Assembly: GCA_905182995.1 (NCBI GenBank)
Contig: CAJJDP010000050.1
Span: forward strand, 66,877-130,876
Length of the DNA: 64,000 bases
Direction: 5' to 3'
DNA from: Paramecium octaurelia
Taxonomy: Eukaryota > Ciliophora > Oligohymenophorea > Peniculida > Parameciidae
Below, piece after piece: positions 1 to 14,239 of the stretch; the first letter of the stretch is position 1, and each line of letters opens with the position of its first letter. The notes under the pieces are model-generated. The model made no database searches and was not told where the DNA came from. It worked only from the letters and a program-made list of their open reading frames with translations. Made by a program: the position numbers and the translations under genes.

Positions 1-1413
1 AAGATATATTAATTTGCATACTTACTTTTCTTAATTTAATGTTTCTTGCAATTCATTTTTCTCTTTTTCCATGACCTAGATTTTTTACTTGTAAATTTCT
101 TGAGCTTATTTATAATTTGTTATCGTATCTTCCAAAAATTATTGATCCTTTAGTTATTCCTTCAATGAATCAATCTCATATCTAAATATAAAACAATATT
201 ACTGATTTTCATCAAGTAGCTTAGCAGATTCAGTAACAATTTAATCGTTAGATTCTTTAAGGTTTCTTATAGAAAATTAACCTATTATAAATACTTATAT
301 TCTTCGGAGATGATGAAATTATCATGCTTCAATTATGTATTAAGTTCTACGATCTCATTTATATATTACCTACGAGATTGATAAATTCAATATCTACTTT
401 AATTAATCATTTTCTCTTAAAATTTCTTCGGTATCCGATTGGTTTATGAGAATAGTCGAAGGTTTCAATTTTAACGCTTAAATCTCTTCTTTTAGTTCAT
501 TAATTTCATTTAAGTATTAATTTGTTTTTTTTTGGAGTAAATCTTTTTGATCTTCTAAATCCTTTATTTTTTCCTCGGTTTCTTCTTAATTTTAGGATTC
601 CTCCTTCAATTCTTCATATTACTTTCTAAGATTTAATGATATCTCCATACTTTAATTTTTCAAATTGAGTTATTTAATTAGCTTAAATAGAGATCTATTA
701 TTCTAATTTAAATATTTGATGTGCATAATTTGAACTTTCAGCTTAAATGGCTTTCAACTTTTGGTTTTCAGTTTCCAAGGTATTGATTTAATGCTTATAG
801 AGGTCTATTTATCTGTTTTTACTATGAAGAATGAATTACTTTTAATATTATTAGATTTCTTCTTTGTTATCTTCAACTTGCTCCATTTATTTTTCATTTA
901 TCATATTTTCCATATCAGCTTACAATGTGCTTATTTGTTGTTGTAATTTGAGTGTTAATTCTTTCTCATTTTGTATCTACGTTTTGAGAGTAATAATTTC
1001 ATTTCTGTTACAATTAAAAATATTACTCTTTTGTTTAAATTAGCTCATCTGCTATTTAGTTTTATGATTCTTTAATTTCACTTTATTAGCTTCCTTTTTC
1101 CATCAGAAGTTAATCATAATCGTAATTCAACTATTTCAATTAATCTTATAATTGGCTAATCAATCTTTGTTGATATTGCAAATAGAAATTACTTCATCGA
1201 TTCAGATTCTGAGAAGCCGGCCTTGAGTTTTGCAATGGTTTGGTCTCTTTCCTCGATTTCACTGTTGTAAAACTCTTCCTTTTCATCTGCATCTTACTTT
1301 TATCTAATAGATTATGATAATAAATAGGAGTACTGGCTTAATTCTAATTGTAGTTGACGAATTTCCTCTTTTAGAGTTTAGATCTGGGCTTCAGATGGTG
1401 GAGTTTAACTCAT
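1..1413 (-). CDS. coiled-coil protein, 3' end outside window
   Basis: Starts at the ATG at 1413 (MSQTPPSEAQIQTLKEEIRQ) and runs off the left edge without a stop. After removing about six GT..AG introns of 21-29 nt, the frame is an almost unbroken run of heptad-like Leu/Ile/Glu/Lys/Gln, that is, long coiled coil. No catalytic or zinc motif is visible. One intron has to be chosen with care: only the 28-nt option starting at a GTAG donor keeps the frame (DQLK then QYINEIVELN). This is the style of cytoskeletal or basal-body scaffold proteins, but no specific family is recognised. The 5' neighbour is a TMP gene on the same strand, 92 nt away. Confidence 0.75.
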
Positions 1414-1505
1414 TTGAAAGGAAATAAAATAAATTAACTAAAAAAATGAGAAATTAGAAGATTGATAGAATGGTGATAACTTTTGATTGATGTTATTTTA
1501 ATAGA

Positions 1506-2719
1506 TCATGCTCCCTTGAGTTATGATTTGACGTAATCTTAGAATCTTGGTTAGTTGAGCAATTCTAAGGCTTAGTTGGCAGCGTTGATTTCCTTGTTGT
1601 ATTCTGCAACGGTGGCATTGTAGACATCAGTGGCAAAGGCATAGTCATCGTTTTCAGCTTACAATTATCCATTGAGGGTTTCCAAGTCAGCATCTAGTTC
1701 ATCGATGAGGTCAAGAGTTTATTCAATCTTGGCTAAATTGGATAGAAATTTAGATAGTACTGGCATTAGCTTCGATTTCGGCATTCTTAACAACAACTGC
1801 TCTTTAGAATTCAGCATGTTCTTGGTTTAATTAGACGACTTAGGCGTTGAAATCAGTGACAGCTTAAGCTTCGTCAGCAGTGATTTAGTTGAGTGAATCA
1901 ACCAATTCAACTCTCAAATTATTGAAAGCAACAACAATCTATCATTTAAGTTGTTAGAATTACATCTCTAAGAGCACCTTAGTCAGCAAAGTTAGATTCA
2001 ACTGTGATTTCCAAGAGGACTTTGACGAAGATTTGGAATTAGTTGTGTTTTTTCAAGGAGCTTTGGATTTTGCTGAGGTTCTTTTAAACCTTTTTGATTT
2101 AAGCAAGAGATGGTGCTTCCAATGTGCTCAACAATTAAAGGCATTCATCAATAGCACTGATAGCATCATTGTGTTCAACAACTTCTGATTCGAAGGTTTC
2201 ATGATCATTTTCTCTTTTGACTTCGGCATCTGCAAGTGTTCTTCTGTTTTAGGCAATGTTTTCTTATAATTATTCAAGTTAGGCAGCAAATCTATCTCTT
2301 TATGGGATGAGGACGTTATCATAGAAATCATGAGCATTGAAGAGTTCTAAAACCATCATATTTTATTATACCTCTTTCCTTGTCTTGAATTTCTTATTCA
2401 AGTCTAGCAACTTCTCTGATGTGAACATCTGTTCTTCTATTGAATTCGTGATGGACTCCAGCTAATTCCTCTTCTAATTCGTCAACCTTAGAAATTAGTC
2501 ACAATAAATAGTTACGAGTTTTTCAATTTCGCTGTTGAGTTCAGAAAGGATACCTCCTGTTTACATATGAAGTTCGGCATAGTTCAAAATGAACTTACCC
2601 CAACCAGATGAGTGGATTTGAGCAAGAGCCTTTTAGTCACGATTTGTCCAGATGGATGATTAGACATTGATGGCTGTTGCACCAAGCACTAACAATACAC
2701 AAAGAGTTAGTTTTAACAT
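1506..2719 (-). CDS. trichocyst matrix protein (TMP family)
   Basis: Start at 2719: [17 protein letters not shown] is a classical signal peptide, followed by about 380 residues rich in Glu, Gln, Ala and Leu with coiled-coil character and few aromatics. The stop TGA is at 1506-1508. At least one 25-nt intron is seen near 2350. Length (about 40-45 kDa), signal peptide and acidic helical body match the precursors of trichocyst matrix proteins. Known members are proteolytically matured in the secretory pathway and crystallise inside trichocysts, the exocytic organelles of Paramecium. Three more TMP-like genes lie in this window. Assignment to the family is firm from composition and architecture; the subfamily (T1, T2 or T4) is not decided. 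Confidence 0.85.
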
Positions 2720-2791
2720 TAATTGTAATTATTATTGACATACGTCTGAGGATTTATTTGTGCTAAAAAATGGAAAAACGAATATTTATTT

Positions 2792-3351
2792 TCATATATA
2801 ATATAAATTATTATTTTATTTTTGTATTCGCTCCTTCAAATATGATCTAACTACCCATTAAATAATCGAATATATTTTGTTTTCAACTTGATCTGCTGAG
2901 ATCTAACCTAGATTATCAATTTCCTAATGGTTCTAAAATTATATAATTAATAATACCTTGTTTTTCATAATTAAATGACTTGATAATTCATTGTAATAGA
3001 CAAAATTCAAATAGAATACTTAATAAGAACAACTCCTTCATGATTATAATTAGAGCAGCCACAAAATATCTAAAATATTTTGATTTTAATTTGTAAAATC
3101 AAATTATAGGATCATTCAATTACAAAAAATGGTAGTTTCTAATAAACAACTAATTTGGCTTTTTTTCCACAATATCTTTAAGTAGTTTGATTTTTAATAT
3201 CTTCCTTTGAGCAATTATTGAATTTACATAAAACTGTTATAAACTAAAACTCTATTTAAAAGATTTTTACTAATTTTCTATGTATCAATAAACTTAAGTT
3301 AACCCTATTGAAAAATATATCTTATTAATTAATGTCTTCTATATCATTCAT
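2792..3351 (-). CDS. hypothetical small protein, uncertain introns
   Basis: Frame from ATG at 3351 (MNDIEDINQQDIFFNRVNLS) to TGA at 2792. The coding-like text includes a Cys-containing centre (CKFNNCSKEDIK, then CGCSNYNHEGVV) and a C-terminal helix (DQVENKIYSIIQWVVRSYLK). To read through, gaps of about 54, 41 and 24 nt must be spliced. The last is typical, while the first two exceed the usual 20-34 nt range and remove in-frame TGAs. So the gene is either real with long introns, or an early pseudogene. No family recognised. Confidence 0.4.
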
Positions 3352-3569
3352 TTTCTTTGATGATTATATAAATATGTTTAATTGGGGCTTTGTTAAAGTT
3401 AAGGCTAATTTTTTTGAACCTTTCATGATAAAGATTCACTTAAACTCAAGTATAATAAAGATTTTATTAATAAAACTTACACCAAAACATAGAGAGATCA
3501 GGTATCTGAGTTAATTTCTATCCAATTTTTGCAGAATTGTATAAATGCTTATCAGAATATTTGAAACCA

Positions 3570-3856
3570 TCAATATTCTGAAAGTAATATTCTTAATTTT
3601 TTCATCACTATGCTTTGTGAAATATTGGCTGCTTTTTCAGTCTTTCTTGAAATAACATTAGCTTGAGTACAAGAATTATAAGGATAAATAGCTGTCATTT
3701 GTTAAGAAGCATTTTTAATAGAAAGCTATAAAACCCATCCTATTATTTATTTTCTCATTTGCTTAGCAAAATTTATAATATAAAGTAAATTTGATAATTC
3801 TAAAATAACAATGACGTACACAAATCCAATAAATTCTTTAGAAATATTGTTATCAT
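3570..3856 (-). CDS. hypothetical small protein (about 88 aa)
   Basis: ATG at 3856, a 20-nt GT..AG intron at 3800-3819, then an open frame to TGA at 3570. The product has a hydrophobic first third (MITIFLKNLLDL...NLLYII) followed by a basic, Ser/Lys-rich tail (VISRKTEKAANISQSIVMKK). The in-frame join across a legal short intron is the best support. A longer plus-strand frame over the same DNA (3332-3810) is judged a shadow. No family recognised. Confidence 0.4.
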
Positions 3857-4084
3857 TTATACAATTTGATTTTAATTAACTTCAAGTAAGCTTTTTGTGC
3901 AGCCTCTTTATTTTTAGTAATTTTATCAAATCAAAAATAGAATATTTTAGGTTAATCTATATTGAGTTTGGCCTTGTTTTGAGGTATTTACAAGCTCGAA
4001 GTAGATAGAAAATAAACTTGTCAATATATATCTGTTTTTATTTATATTGCACAATCAGATATTAATTGTATTAATTAATTTAAA

Positions 4085-5972
4085 ATGAACCTACAGGCTA
4101 TCAAGGAAGCAGCTCAATAGATGTATAAATTTCAATTTATCCCAGCAAGGATAAGCTTACCAAATCTCCTTTGGAGCAGACTTTATCTGAAGCAACATCT
4201 AATGAGAATTGGAATACTCCTACTAAATTGCTATAAGAAGTAGCAGAGGCATCATATGGATAGTAAGAATATTTTGTTGAATATTTTAGTACATCTTGCG
4301 ATACAATTATGAAATTCATTTGGAAACGTCTTGATTCAGATAATAGAGAATGGCGTAGGATTTTGAAAGTATGATTCTTTCATTAAAAAAATACTAGACT
4401 CTCAATATGATAGAATATTTGACAAAGAATGGGGCACCTCGTTGTGTAGGAGAATTCAGAGACAATATCTACAAAATCAGAAGTTTCTCTGATTTCTTTC
4501 TAGTTGAGCAAGGTTCCGACAAGGGTCTCTCAAGTAATTAAATGTATAATGATTAGTTCGTGATAAGACAAAACAATTAGTAGATTTGTTAAGCAATGAA
4601 AAGTTGATTGAAGAAGAAAGAGAGAGTGCTAAAAAGATACGAGAACGATTGGCAGGTATCATTAAACTTAAAATATAAGCTGCTGGGGGTGTTGGAGCTA
4701 TTGGAAGTAACACGTCTTATTAAGGTTATGGAAGTAGTTCATATGAGGGCAATAAGCCAAAATATGGATAAGAATCCAATTCATCATAATCAACAAATTA
4801 TTGTAAGTATTCAATTTCTATAAAGCATAAAATAATAATGGTAGTTTAGAGAGTGGAGGAGGCTTAGATAGATACAGAGGTACAAGTAATAATAATAATA
4901 CTGCTAATAATAACACAAATAATAATAATACCAATAATAATAACACAAATAATAATACAAACAATAATCCTAATGCTAATATAAGCTTTAATGGAATATA
5001 ATGGACAAATCCTTCATAATAAACAACAGCAGCACCATTTTCAGAACCTGTAATGAGATTAGCTAAACCTGGAGAAAAGTGGGATGTTCCAGGACCTAAG
5101 CCATAACAGTAATAATAGCAATAACAGCCATAGCAATAGTAATAATAATAATAACAACCACCATAATAATAACAATAAAAAAATCTATTAGATATTTTTG
5201 ATGCTCCTTAACAAACACCTCCATAATAACCTTAAAATGTTCCACCTTTATAGCCACCTCCCTCTCAATAGCAAAATAATCAAAATAATGAATGGGGCCA
5301 ATTTTAAACAGCTACTCCTGTTAGTAATCCAATTCCATAACCTTAAGTTTAATAGAAAGTATAGACTAATTTATTACCTAATGATATTTTTACACCAGTA
5401 ACCTCTTAAAAATAATAACAAGATGCTATACTTTTCGGATAATAAATAACTACTTAACAAAATAATTAACAACAATTTTATTAATAGTCTTAATAATTAT
5501 TATATTAATAAAATTAGGTACCATAAAATCTATATCCTATATAATAGTAATAGTAATAACAGACATATTAATAACCTAATCTATACTAAAATTATTAAAT
5601 AAATAATTAATAATAGTAGCAATAAAATCCAAACTATGTGAAAACATAGGTTCCAACATATTAATCTAATTAAGCAAAATAATAGTAAGATGAATTTGCT
5701 TTTGGTGAATTTGTCTCAGCCACTCAACCTAAAAGCACAAATACTAATTAACCTGATTTATTAGGCATGCTTGATTTGAAAAAAGAGAAATAAGAATTAG
5801 AATAGAAAAAATAGATTCCCATAGCTCCGATGTAGAATCAATAGCCTTAGTTGTACACATCCTAAGCTGAATTAGATAGTTTCTAATTCAATTATCAAAA
5901 TAAAGCACCAGTCTACGGATAATGTATTAGTATATTTAATATATCATAGATTAATACCAATAAAGCAGATGA
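4085..5972 (+). CDS. ENTH-domain (epsin-type) clathrin adaptor
   Basis: MNLQAIKEAAQQ, a 23-nt intron, then a clear ENTH domain through about residue 150. Recognisable stretches are LEQTLSEATSNENW, PTKLLQEVAEASY, IMKFIWKRLD, EWRRILK, LNMIEYLTKNGAPRCVGEF and a helical end LLSNEKLIEEERESAKKIRE. Four further introns of 23-29 nt fit. The C-terminal half is low complexity: an Asn/Thr-rich tract coded by AAT repeats, then long Gln/Pro-rich runs coded mainly by TAA/TAG/CAA, with scattered LLDIFDAP and LLGML elements. ENTH domains bind phosphoinositides and bend membrane; disordered tails recruit clathrin and adaptors. The end depends on a 26-nt intron near the 3' end, giving TGA at 5970-5972; without it the stop would be at 6004-6006. 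Confidence 0.88.
4886..4982 (+). repeat. AAT/ACA microsatellite inside ENTH gene
   Basis: Imperfect trinucleotide run (AAT with interspersed ACA, ACT and CCT) that encodes the Asn/Thr-rich spacer of the epsin-type protein. It is in frame and uninterrupted. Confidence 0.85.
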
Positions 5973-6111
5973 TTTATAATAAACATATATATATGATATA
6001 ATTTGATAACTATTAAATAATTGTTCTCCTATTGTTCTATTGAATAAATAATTAGAATGAAAAATATTCTCAAATTTACTTGATATTTGTCAAAATCTAA
6101 ACTTGACAATA

Positions 6112-6414
6112 ATGTAGATACCAAAAAGTACCCAAGAAAAAGAGATGATCAAATTAATTATTCAAATGATACATTTTGAGTTTCATAAATATTAATGGGA
6201 ATCTGAGAAAAAGAAAATAGTCGCAGATAATTACAAATTTAGGTAGTAGTATTCAGAGTTTAATAGTGATGTTTAATAGGAAAAAGCTACTATAATAGGT
6301 TTATTTATAGAAGTGCCTGTTTATTTCTAGTTGAACTATATCATTATTTTAAGGGTTACTAAATTGACAGATTATTTGGTTAATATAAATTTATATTTAT
6401 ATATTGCTTTTTGA
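6112..6414 (+). CDS. hypothetical small protein (100 aa)
   Basis: Open frame from ATG at 6112 (MQIPKSTQEKEMIKLIIQMI) to TGA at 6412-6414, preceded in frame by a TGA. The first 60 residues are charged and helix-like; the last 40 are hydrophobic and may include an undetected intron. It converges with the ubiquitin protease gene, with only three bases between the two stop codons. No family recognised; a chance frame cannot be excluded. Confidence 0.35.
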
Positions 6415-6417
6415 ATA

Positions 6418-9575
<3,158 letters not shown>

Positions 9576-9579
<4 letters not shown>

Positions 9580-9825
9580 TAAATTAATTAAAATTCAATC
9601 TTTACATATAAATCATTCCTAATCTGTTTTGCCCAATTGTCATTCCCAATCAACTTTAAGATTTTATCATCCATCTCATTGACTAATTAAAGCAAAACAT
9701 CGAGAATATTTAATTTTATTGATCTAAATTTAAATGCAAATTTGCCATTATAAATAAAAATGTCTTCAATAATCTTCGTTATAACTATACATATCACATT
9801 CAATATCAATTTCAACAGATATCAT
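9576..9825 (-). CDS. possible small gene overlapping USP start
   Basis: ATG at 9825 (MISVEIDIE), a 34-nt GTG..AAG intron, then IYNGKFAFKFRSIKLNILDV and NDNWAKQIRNDLYVKIEF before TGA at 9578-9576. The spliced text is strikingly protein-like. The same frame stays open upstream of the ATG for about 45 codons without another Met, so a missing 5' exon is possible. The stop overlaps the start of the protease gene (ATGA), which is rare in a ciliate. No family recognised. Confidence 0.4.
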
Positions 9826-10169
9826 ATTCTATTGAGTGAATCCCAATAATTATGTTATCAAATTTATATTTTCCAGTTCATTTATATGATAATCAATGAG
9901 AATATTTATTAAATTTAGTAGGTAATAATTAAGATAATTAAGTTAGGAATTTAATATTAAAATAAATCATTCAACAAATCTTATTGATCCTCACATTAAA
10001 ATGTTAGACGATTGGTTGGATCCTCAAAACTAAAAATTATAAATCACTGGTTTTTTATACTGGTTATTATGTAATGCCTGATAAATTTATGCGATCACAA
10101 AAATTTAAAGGATTTTATTCTCATATATTTATGATTACATTAAGACTTTGATGAATTAAAATAAGTAAA
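9826..10169. other. intergenic, divergent promoter region
   Basis: AT-rich stretch between the small minus gene (or protease gene) and the plus-strand BAH-PHD gene. Part may be unrecognised 5' exon of the minus gene. I see no motif that I can name. Confidence 0.5.
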
Positions 10170-10877
10170 ATGTCAGGGCAAGATGATCCAGATTATGAAC
10201 CAGGCAATGGAAGGAAATTTACTTTCAAAGAATTCAGTTAGGACGCTTTAGAATAATTGGCCATAGCTAAGAACTTCGATAAATTGTATAAATTAGCAGA
10301 AAGAGCACCACAACACACATTGACTTACGAGAAACTCAAATTTAATGATGAAATCTACAAGACTGGAGAGTCAATTCTCATAAATGTCAAAAATTTTGAA
10401 TTTATAGCAACAATAAAGAAAATAATTAGCATAAAATCTCAGAAAAATGACCAAGAACTACCTTTAGTCATAATCAATCTGTATTGTAACAAAGACAAAA
10501 TTGCATCGCAATATTAAGAACAAAAAGAGTATATGGGAATGTCAGAATTGTTTTTGACAGAAGAAGAACATGCAATTTTAGTGGATGCAATACAATCTAA
10601 AGTTCTGGTGTTAAGTTACGAGGATTATGAACAATATGAATTCAAGGACGCAGTGTATTTTACTAGAGCATTCTATAACACGAAAAGTGAAGAGTTTCTG
10701 CCAGAGATAAGTAAATGGCCAAAAGTCTGCTATTGTAAAAAACCACAAAACCCTGATCTGCCATATGTGTTTTGTGATATGTGTAATCAATGGATTCATC
10801 TTAAATGTGAAGGATTGACAGAAGAATAGGTCTAAAACATAGAATCCTTCATTTGCACATATTGTAAAGGAAAATGA
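10170..10877 (+). CDS. BAH-PHD chromatin reader (235 aa)
   Basis: Single exon, MSGQDDPDYEPGNGRKFTFK to TGA at 10875-10877. Residues about 50-165 form a BAH-like region: ESILINVKNFEFIATIKKI, then LPLVIINLYCNKDK and an SELFLT...VLVLSYEDYEQY segment. Residues about 186-232 are a PHD finger with ordered ligands: CYCKKPQ, VFCDMCNQWIHLKCEGL, FICTYCKGK. The Cys4-His-Cys3 pattern and the WIH core are complete. BAH-PHD pairs read histone tails, typically methylated lysine, in the nucleus. It is much shorter than animal multi-domain readers, and no catalytic domain is attached. Divergent from the protease gene. Confidence 0.88.
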
Positions 10878-11144
10878 ATTTTATATAAATATAATTAAAT
10901 ACATCCAATATAAAAAGCATAAGTCTTCATTATTGGAATTTAAGTTAGACAATTACTATAAATGGATGAGTATTATTAACTGATCTTTTTCACTCTCTGA
11001 TTTCTATAGTTACGTTTATATGTTTGAATATGTGATAAATATAGTTAAACTATTTCAGATTGATGGAAGGAGAGTGAGAAAATCGAAAGTAATTGAAGAT
11101 GAATTAAATTATCTCTTATTTCGATGAATTATTTGATACCTTAA
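10878..11144. other. short intergenic, possible mini-gene
   Basis: A tiny plus-strand frame can be built at 10972-11127 (MDD, then YVYMFEYIDGRRVRKSKVI) if 40-nt and 27-nt introns are removed, giving only about 32 residues. This is weak evidence and the stretch may simply be spacer between convergent genes. Confidence 0.2.
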
Positions 11145-11746
11145 TCAATATTCATATTAATTTAATTATTTCGCGAAATTAGTTTGTTTGTTAACAACAT
11201 GTCTTCTTTCCTTTACAAAATCGAATGCTTGATCATAATTCCACTTATTTTTTTTCATTAAGTATGCGCAGACAATGGCTGGAGATCTGTTTATTCCAGC
11301 TGCACAATGAACAAAAACGTTTGTAGCTTAATCAATAAAGTTGAAGGTTTCATCAAGATATTCAAGGATAGATTGGTTCAAGGAATCTTGTATCATGATC
11401 TGATGATATTTGAAATCGTCAGGGAATTTCTATTTGAGAAAATCTCCACATATGAGGATATGAGTTATCTAGTATTTTTTCAAGAGATTTTTATTTTTTG
11501 CAGCGATGTAGTTTCCTAGATACAATTTCTGTGGTATGATTTCACTGATGGAAGAAGAGTCATCTTGTTTGACTTGATCCTTGTGTAATTGTGAGGAAAT
11601 ACTTGTTAATGTATTTTGTCAATTTCATCTTCAAATTACTCCAAGTTTTAGGCTTGTTATTTTAAGCAGGACTGACAAACAGGGAGATCTGTATTAGTTA
11701 TATTAGATGGCTGAAAACATAAAATGCATAAAGAACTATTGTTCAT
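11145..11746 (-). CDS. dual-specificity protein phosphatase with N-terminal Cys pairs
   Basis: Start at 11746: MNNSSLCILCFQPSN with a second pair LPVCQSC, which looks like a small treble-clef or zinc-ribbon module. After one 23-nt intron comes the DSP fold: IIPQKLYLGNYIAAKNKN, ITHILICGDFL, then the signature loop VHCAAGINRSPAIVCAYLMK (HCxxGxxRS with catalytic Cys and Arg present), WNYDQAFDFVKERR and the end near NQYEY. About 190 residues. Such enzymes dephosphorylate Tyr and Ser/Thr, often of MAP kinases. The zinc-like N terminus is unusual for a minimal DSP and may target it. The gene faces the BAH-PHD gene. Confidence 0.9.
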
Positions 11747-11766
11747 AATTTATTTATTTTAATAAA

Positions 11767-12957
11767 TCAATTTCTTTTGCTGATGAATTGGGCGGTGGTT
11801 GATAATTTCTCACTGATGTGTTCTTAGAGTCTATCAACGATTTCATTTTAAGCTTCTCTAAAGAAGGATATTATAATTTGTTGTACCTTTCAGCAGTTTA
11901 GGTCTCATAGATTTCTGATTAGACTGCATACCATGCTTATTATCCAGCAAGTCTCTCTTCACTGTTTTCTAATTCCAAGGTGTGGAATTCGATCCATGAT
12001 TAAGCATCTTCAATGGTGTCCTTTTATTCTTAGATTTAGACTTCCAATTAAGCTTTTCTTTCAACCAATCTGGTGTGTTCATTGCTCAAATGAACGCTGA
12101 ATTCAGCCCAGTGTGCAGCTTATCTATCTTCAACGTCCTTGATAATTAGATTAATTAAATACTGTCTTGGTAGCCTTTTCTTAGACTAATTATTATCTGA
12201 TTTCGCTCAATAATTAAGCAATCTTGGTCAAGGCCTTTTGGTTGACTCCGTGAGTGGCTAATTCGGTAAGAGCAACAACGACTGGCTAAAGAGGGATGAT
12301 AGAAAGAAAGGATATACTTATAAGAGTTGGCTGTGTGAGGTGTTATCGGTAAGTCTCTTGTGAACTGTTTCATACTTTGATTTGACTTAGACGAATGAAG
12401 CACCTAAGCTCAAATGTTGGATGAGTTTGGCAGCATCATCAATAGCATCAATAACATCATCGATGGCAGCAACCTTGGCAACAAAGGTTTCGTGTTATTG
12501 GTTTCTTGTGGCTTCTTCTCTAGCATAAGTTTATTCATTTGTTGCAATGTCTGAAATTGTAACTCTGATGTCTTCTTCAGAAACAGCCAAAGCTTCAATT
12601 GTGTCATCTCTCAATTAAGTGTTGGATGAGATTTGATTTTAGTGATACAAGATTTCCTTTTCCAAGTCTTCAACGATCTGTTATATAGTTTAATATTCTT
12701 ACTCTGTTGTTTGTGGTTGTATCAAGTTCGAAAGCGTGGTCGTGGTCATTTTAGTCTTATTACAATCCAGCAGCAACACCGTTCAATAACATATTAACTT
12801 CGTTGGCTGGTGTTTAGGCTTACAAATGGGCTTTGATGGCTGACAATACAACATTTCCGAATGGATTGGCATCAATTTAAGCCAAGCTTGCATGAGTATC
12901 TACAAACTTGGCAGCTGCAAGAGCAAGAACCAATGTCAAGATAGCTAGTTTTTGCAT
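11767..12957 (-). CDS. trichocyst matrix protein (TMP family)
   Basis: ATG at 12957, signal peptide MQKLAILTLVLALAAAKF, then about 365 residues of Ala/Gln/Glu/Leu-rich helical sequence ending near TTAQFISKRN with TGA at 11767-11769. Introns of 25-32 nt are visible near 12300 and 12680. Like the TMP gene at 1506-2719 it encodes an acidic secretory precursor of roughly 40 kDa for the crystalline trichocyst core. The protein differs clearly in sequence from the other three here, so this is not a recent tandem copy. It lies 20 nt upstream of the phosphatase gene on the same strand. Confidence 0.85.
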
Positions 12958-13292
12958 TTATTTATTAATGTTTTTAAAAACGGATCGAAAAATGCTTATG
13001 TATGTAATTAATTTATAAATATTTATCCCCATTTTCTTATAATATTACTAACAGCATCTCACCAATTTTATGTTCCCATTTCTTCCATCCATTATCTCTC
13101 CTAACAATCCACTCCCCAATAATCGAAGATTTTTATAATTAAATTATTATATCATTCTTCCCTCCTTGCTTCACTCTCTTCAAATTAATCAGTTCTTATA
13201 ATCCATTCTCATTTTATACCCTTCTCCTTACTATAAGCTTCCATAATCCCCCTGTCTTGAGATAACTGAAACTCATTGATACTTTTGGTAAA
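12958..13292. other. intergenic, TMP promoter side
   Basis: AT-rich upstream region of the TMP gene, with pyrimidine-rich patches on the plus strand near 13070-13260. No gene supported. Confidence 0.5.
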
Positions 13293-13567
13293 ATGTAAAT
13301 TATTGTCTATTCCAAGAACAAAGATATTCATTTCAAATTAATCTTCTATCCTTAATGGTATTATAATTATTATTATTTTAGAAATTTGTAGTGTAATCAA
13401 ATTGTAAGCTTTTTATTGATTTAAATGTTGAGTTACATGATTTTAATTAATTAGAAGGAAGTTGGTGATTGAAGTGTTACGTCACATAATCAGAATTCTG
13501 TGATTATGAATTTCTCATTGTTGATATGACTGGTGTCTTCACTAAATAGAATGTATGTTATGCATGA
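13293..13567 (+). pseudogene. possible broken small gene
   Basis: A frame opens at 13293 (MQIIVYSKNKDIHFKLIFYP), and a second, shifted frame over 13380-13567 reads VELHDFNQLEGSW, TGA, LKCYVTQSEFCDYEFLIVDM. No legal set of short introns joins all of it without the TGA. It could be a decayed gene, or a short gene ending at that TGA. It lies 68 nt upstream of RPS19 on the same strand. Confidence 0.3.
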
Positions 13568-13635
13568 TTGATTAAATACTTTTATTTATGAATTAAAATC
13601 TTGCAAATATTCAAAAAATAATTTAATTTTTTATT

Positions 13636-14132
13636 ATGTCAGCACCATTCTTCACAGTGAAAGTATGAATAACTATGTAACTTTAAAAGGACGTACCTGC
13701 ATAAGATTTCATTCGTGCTTATGCTGAATATTTGAAAAAAAATAACAAGATCAAGATTCCAGAATGGGGTTCAATTGTCAAGACTGGACTCGGAAAAGAA
13801 ATCTCACCAATCGACTAAGATTGGATGTATGTTAGAGCTGCAGCACTTGCTCGTAAAATTTATGTCAGAGGTCACTGGGTATTAATATTTAATTTACACA
13901 ACAGGGAGTTGGAAATCTCACTCATATGTTTGGTTCAGTCAATGACAATGGCAAACACGAATCAGGATCTGGAAAAGTCATTAGATACTTGCTTCAATAA
14001 TTGGAAGCCATTAAAGTTTTAAAGAAGGATAACAAATCTCTCTTGAAAAAGGGATCCAGAATTGTTACCAAAGAGGGTTAATAAGACTTAAATAGAATTG
14101 CAACTCAAGTTGCCTTAGCAGCCAGAAAATGA
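13636..14132 (+). CDS. RPS19: 40S ribosomal protein S19 (eS19)
   Basis: ATG at 13636, introns at 13663-13689 (27 nt) and 13879-13904 (26 nt), TGA at 14130-14132; about 147 aa. Diagnostic family stretches: FTVKDVPAQDFIRAYAEYLK, IPEWGSIVKTG, DWMYVRAAALARKIYVRG, GVGNLTHMFGS, VIRYLLQQLEAIKVL and SRIVTKEGQQDLNRIA. eS19 is an essential component of the small-subunit head, needed for 18S rRNA maturation. Three in-frame TAA codons decode as conserved or polar Gln positions, supporting the ciliate code. Complete and apparently functional. Confidence 0.97.
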
Positions 14133-14239
14133 TTGATATAACAATACATAAGTACATTATATAATAAATAAGGTAATTTTTCATTTATATATCTATAATA
14201 ACACTTTATTTATATTAATATATATATATATAGATATTA

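Noticed and set aside
3332-3810. Plus-strand open frame of about 160 codons (MSSISFIFFDDYINM)
   Set aside because: It overlaps two minus-strand genes whose frames are joined by legal short introns; composition is hydrophobic and irregular, as expected of an antisense shadow.
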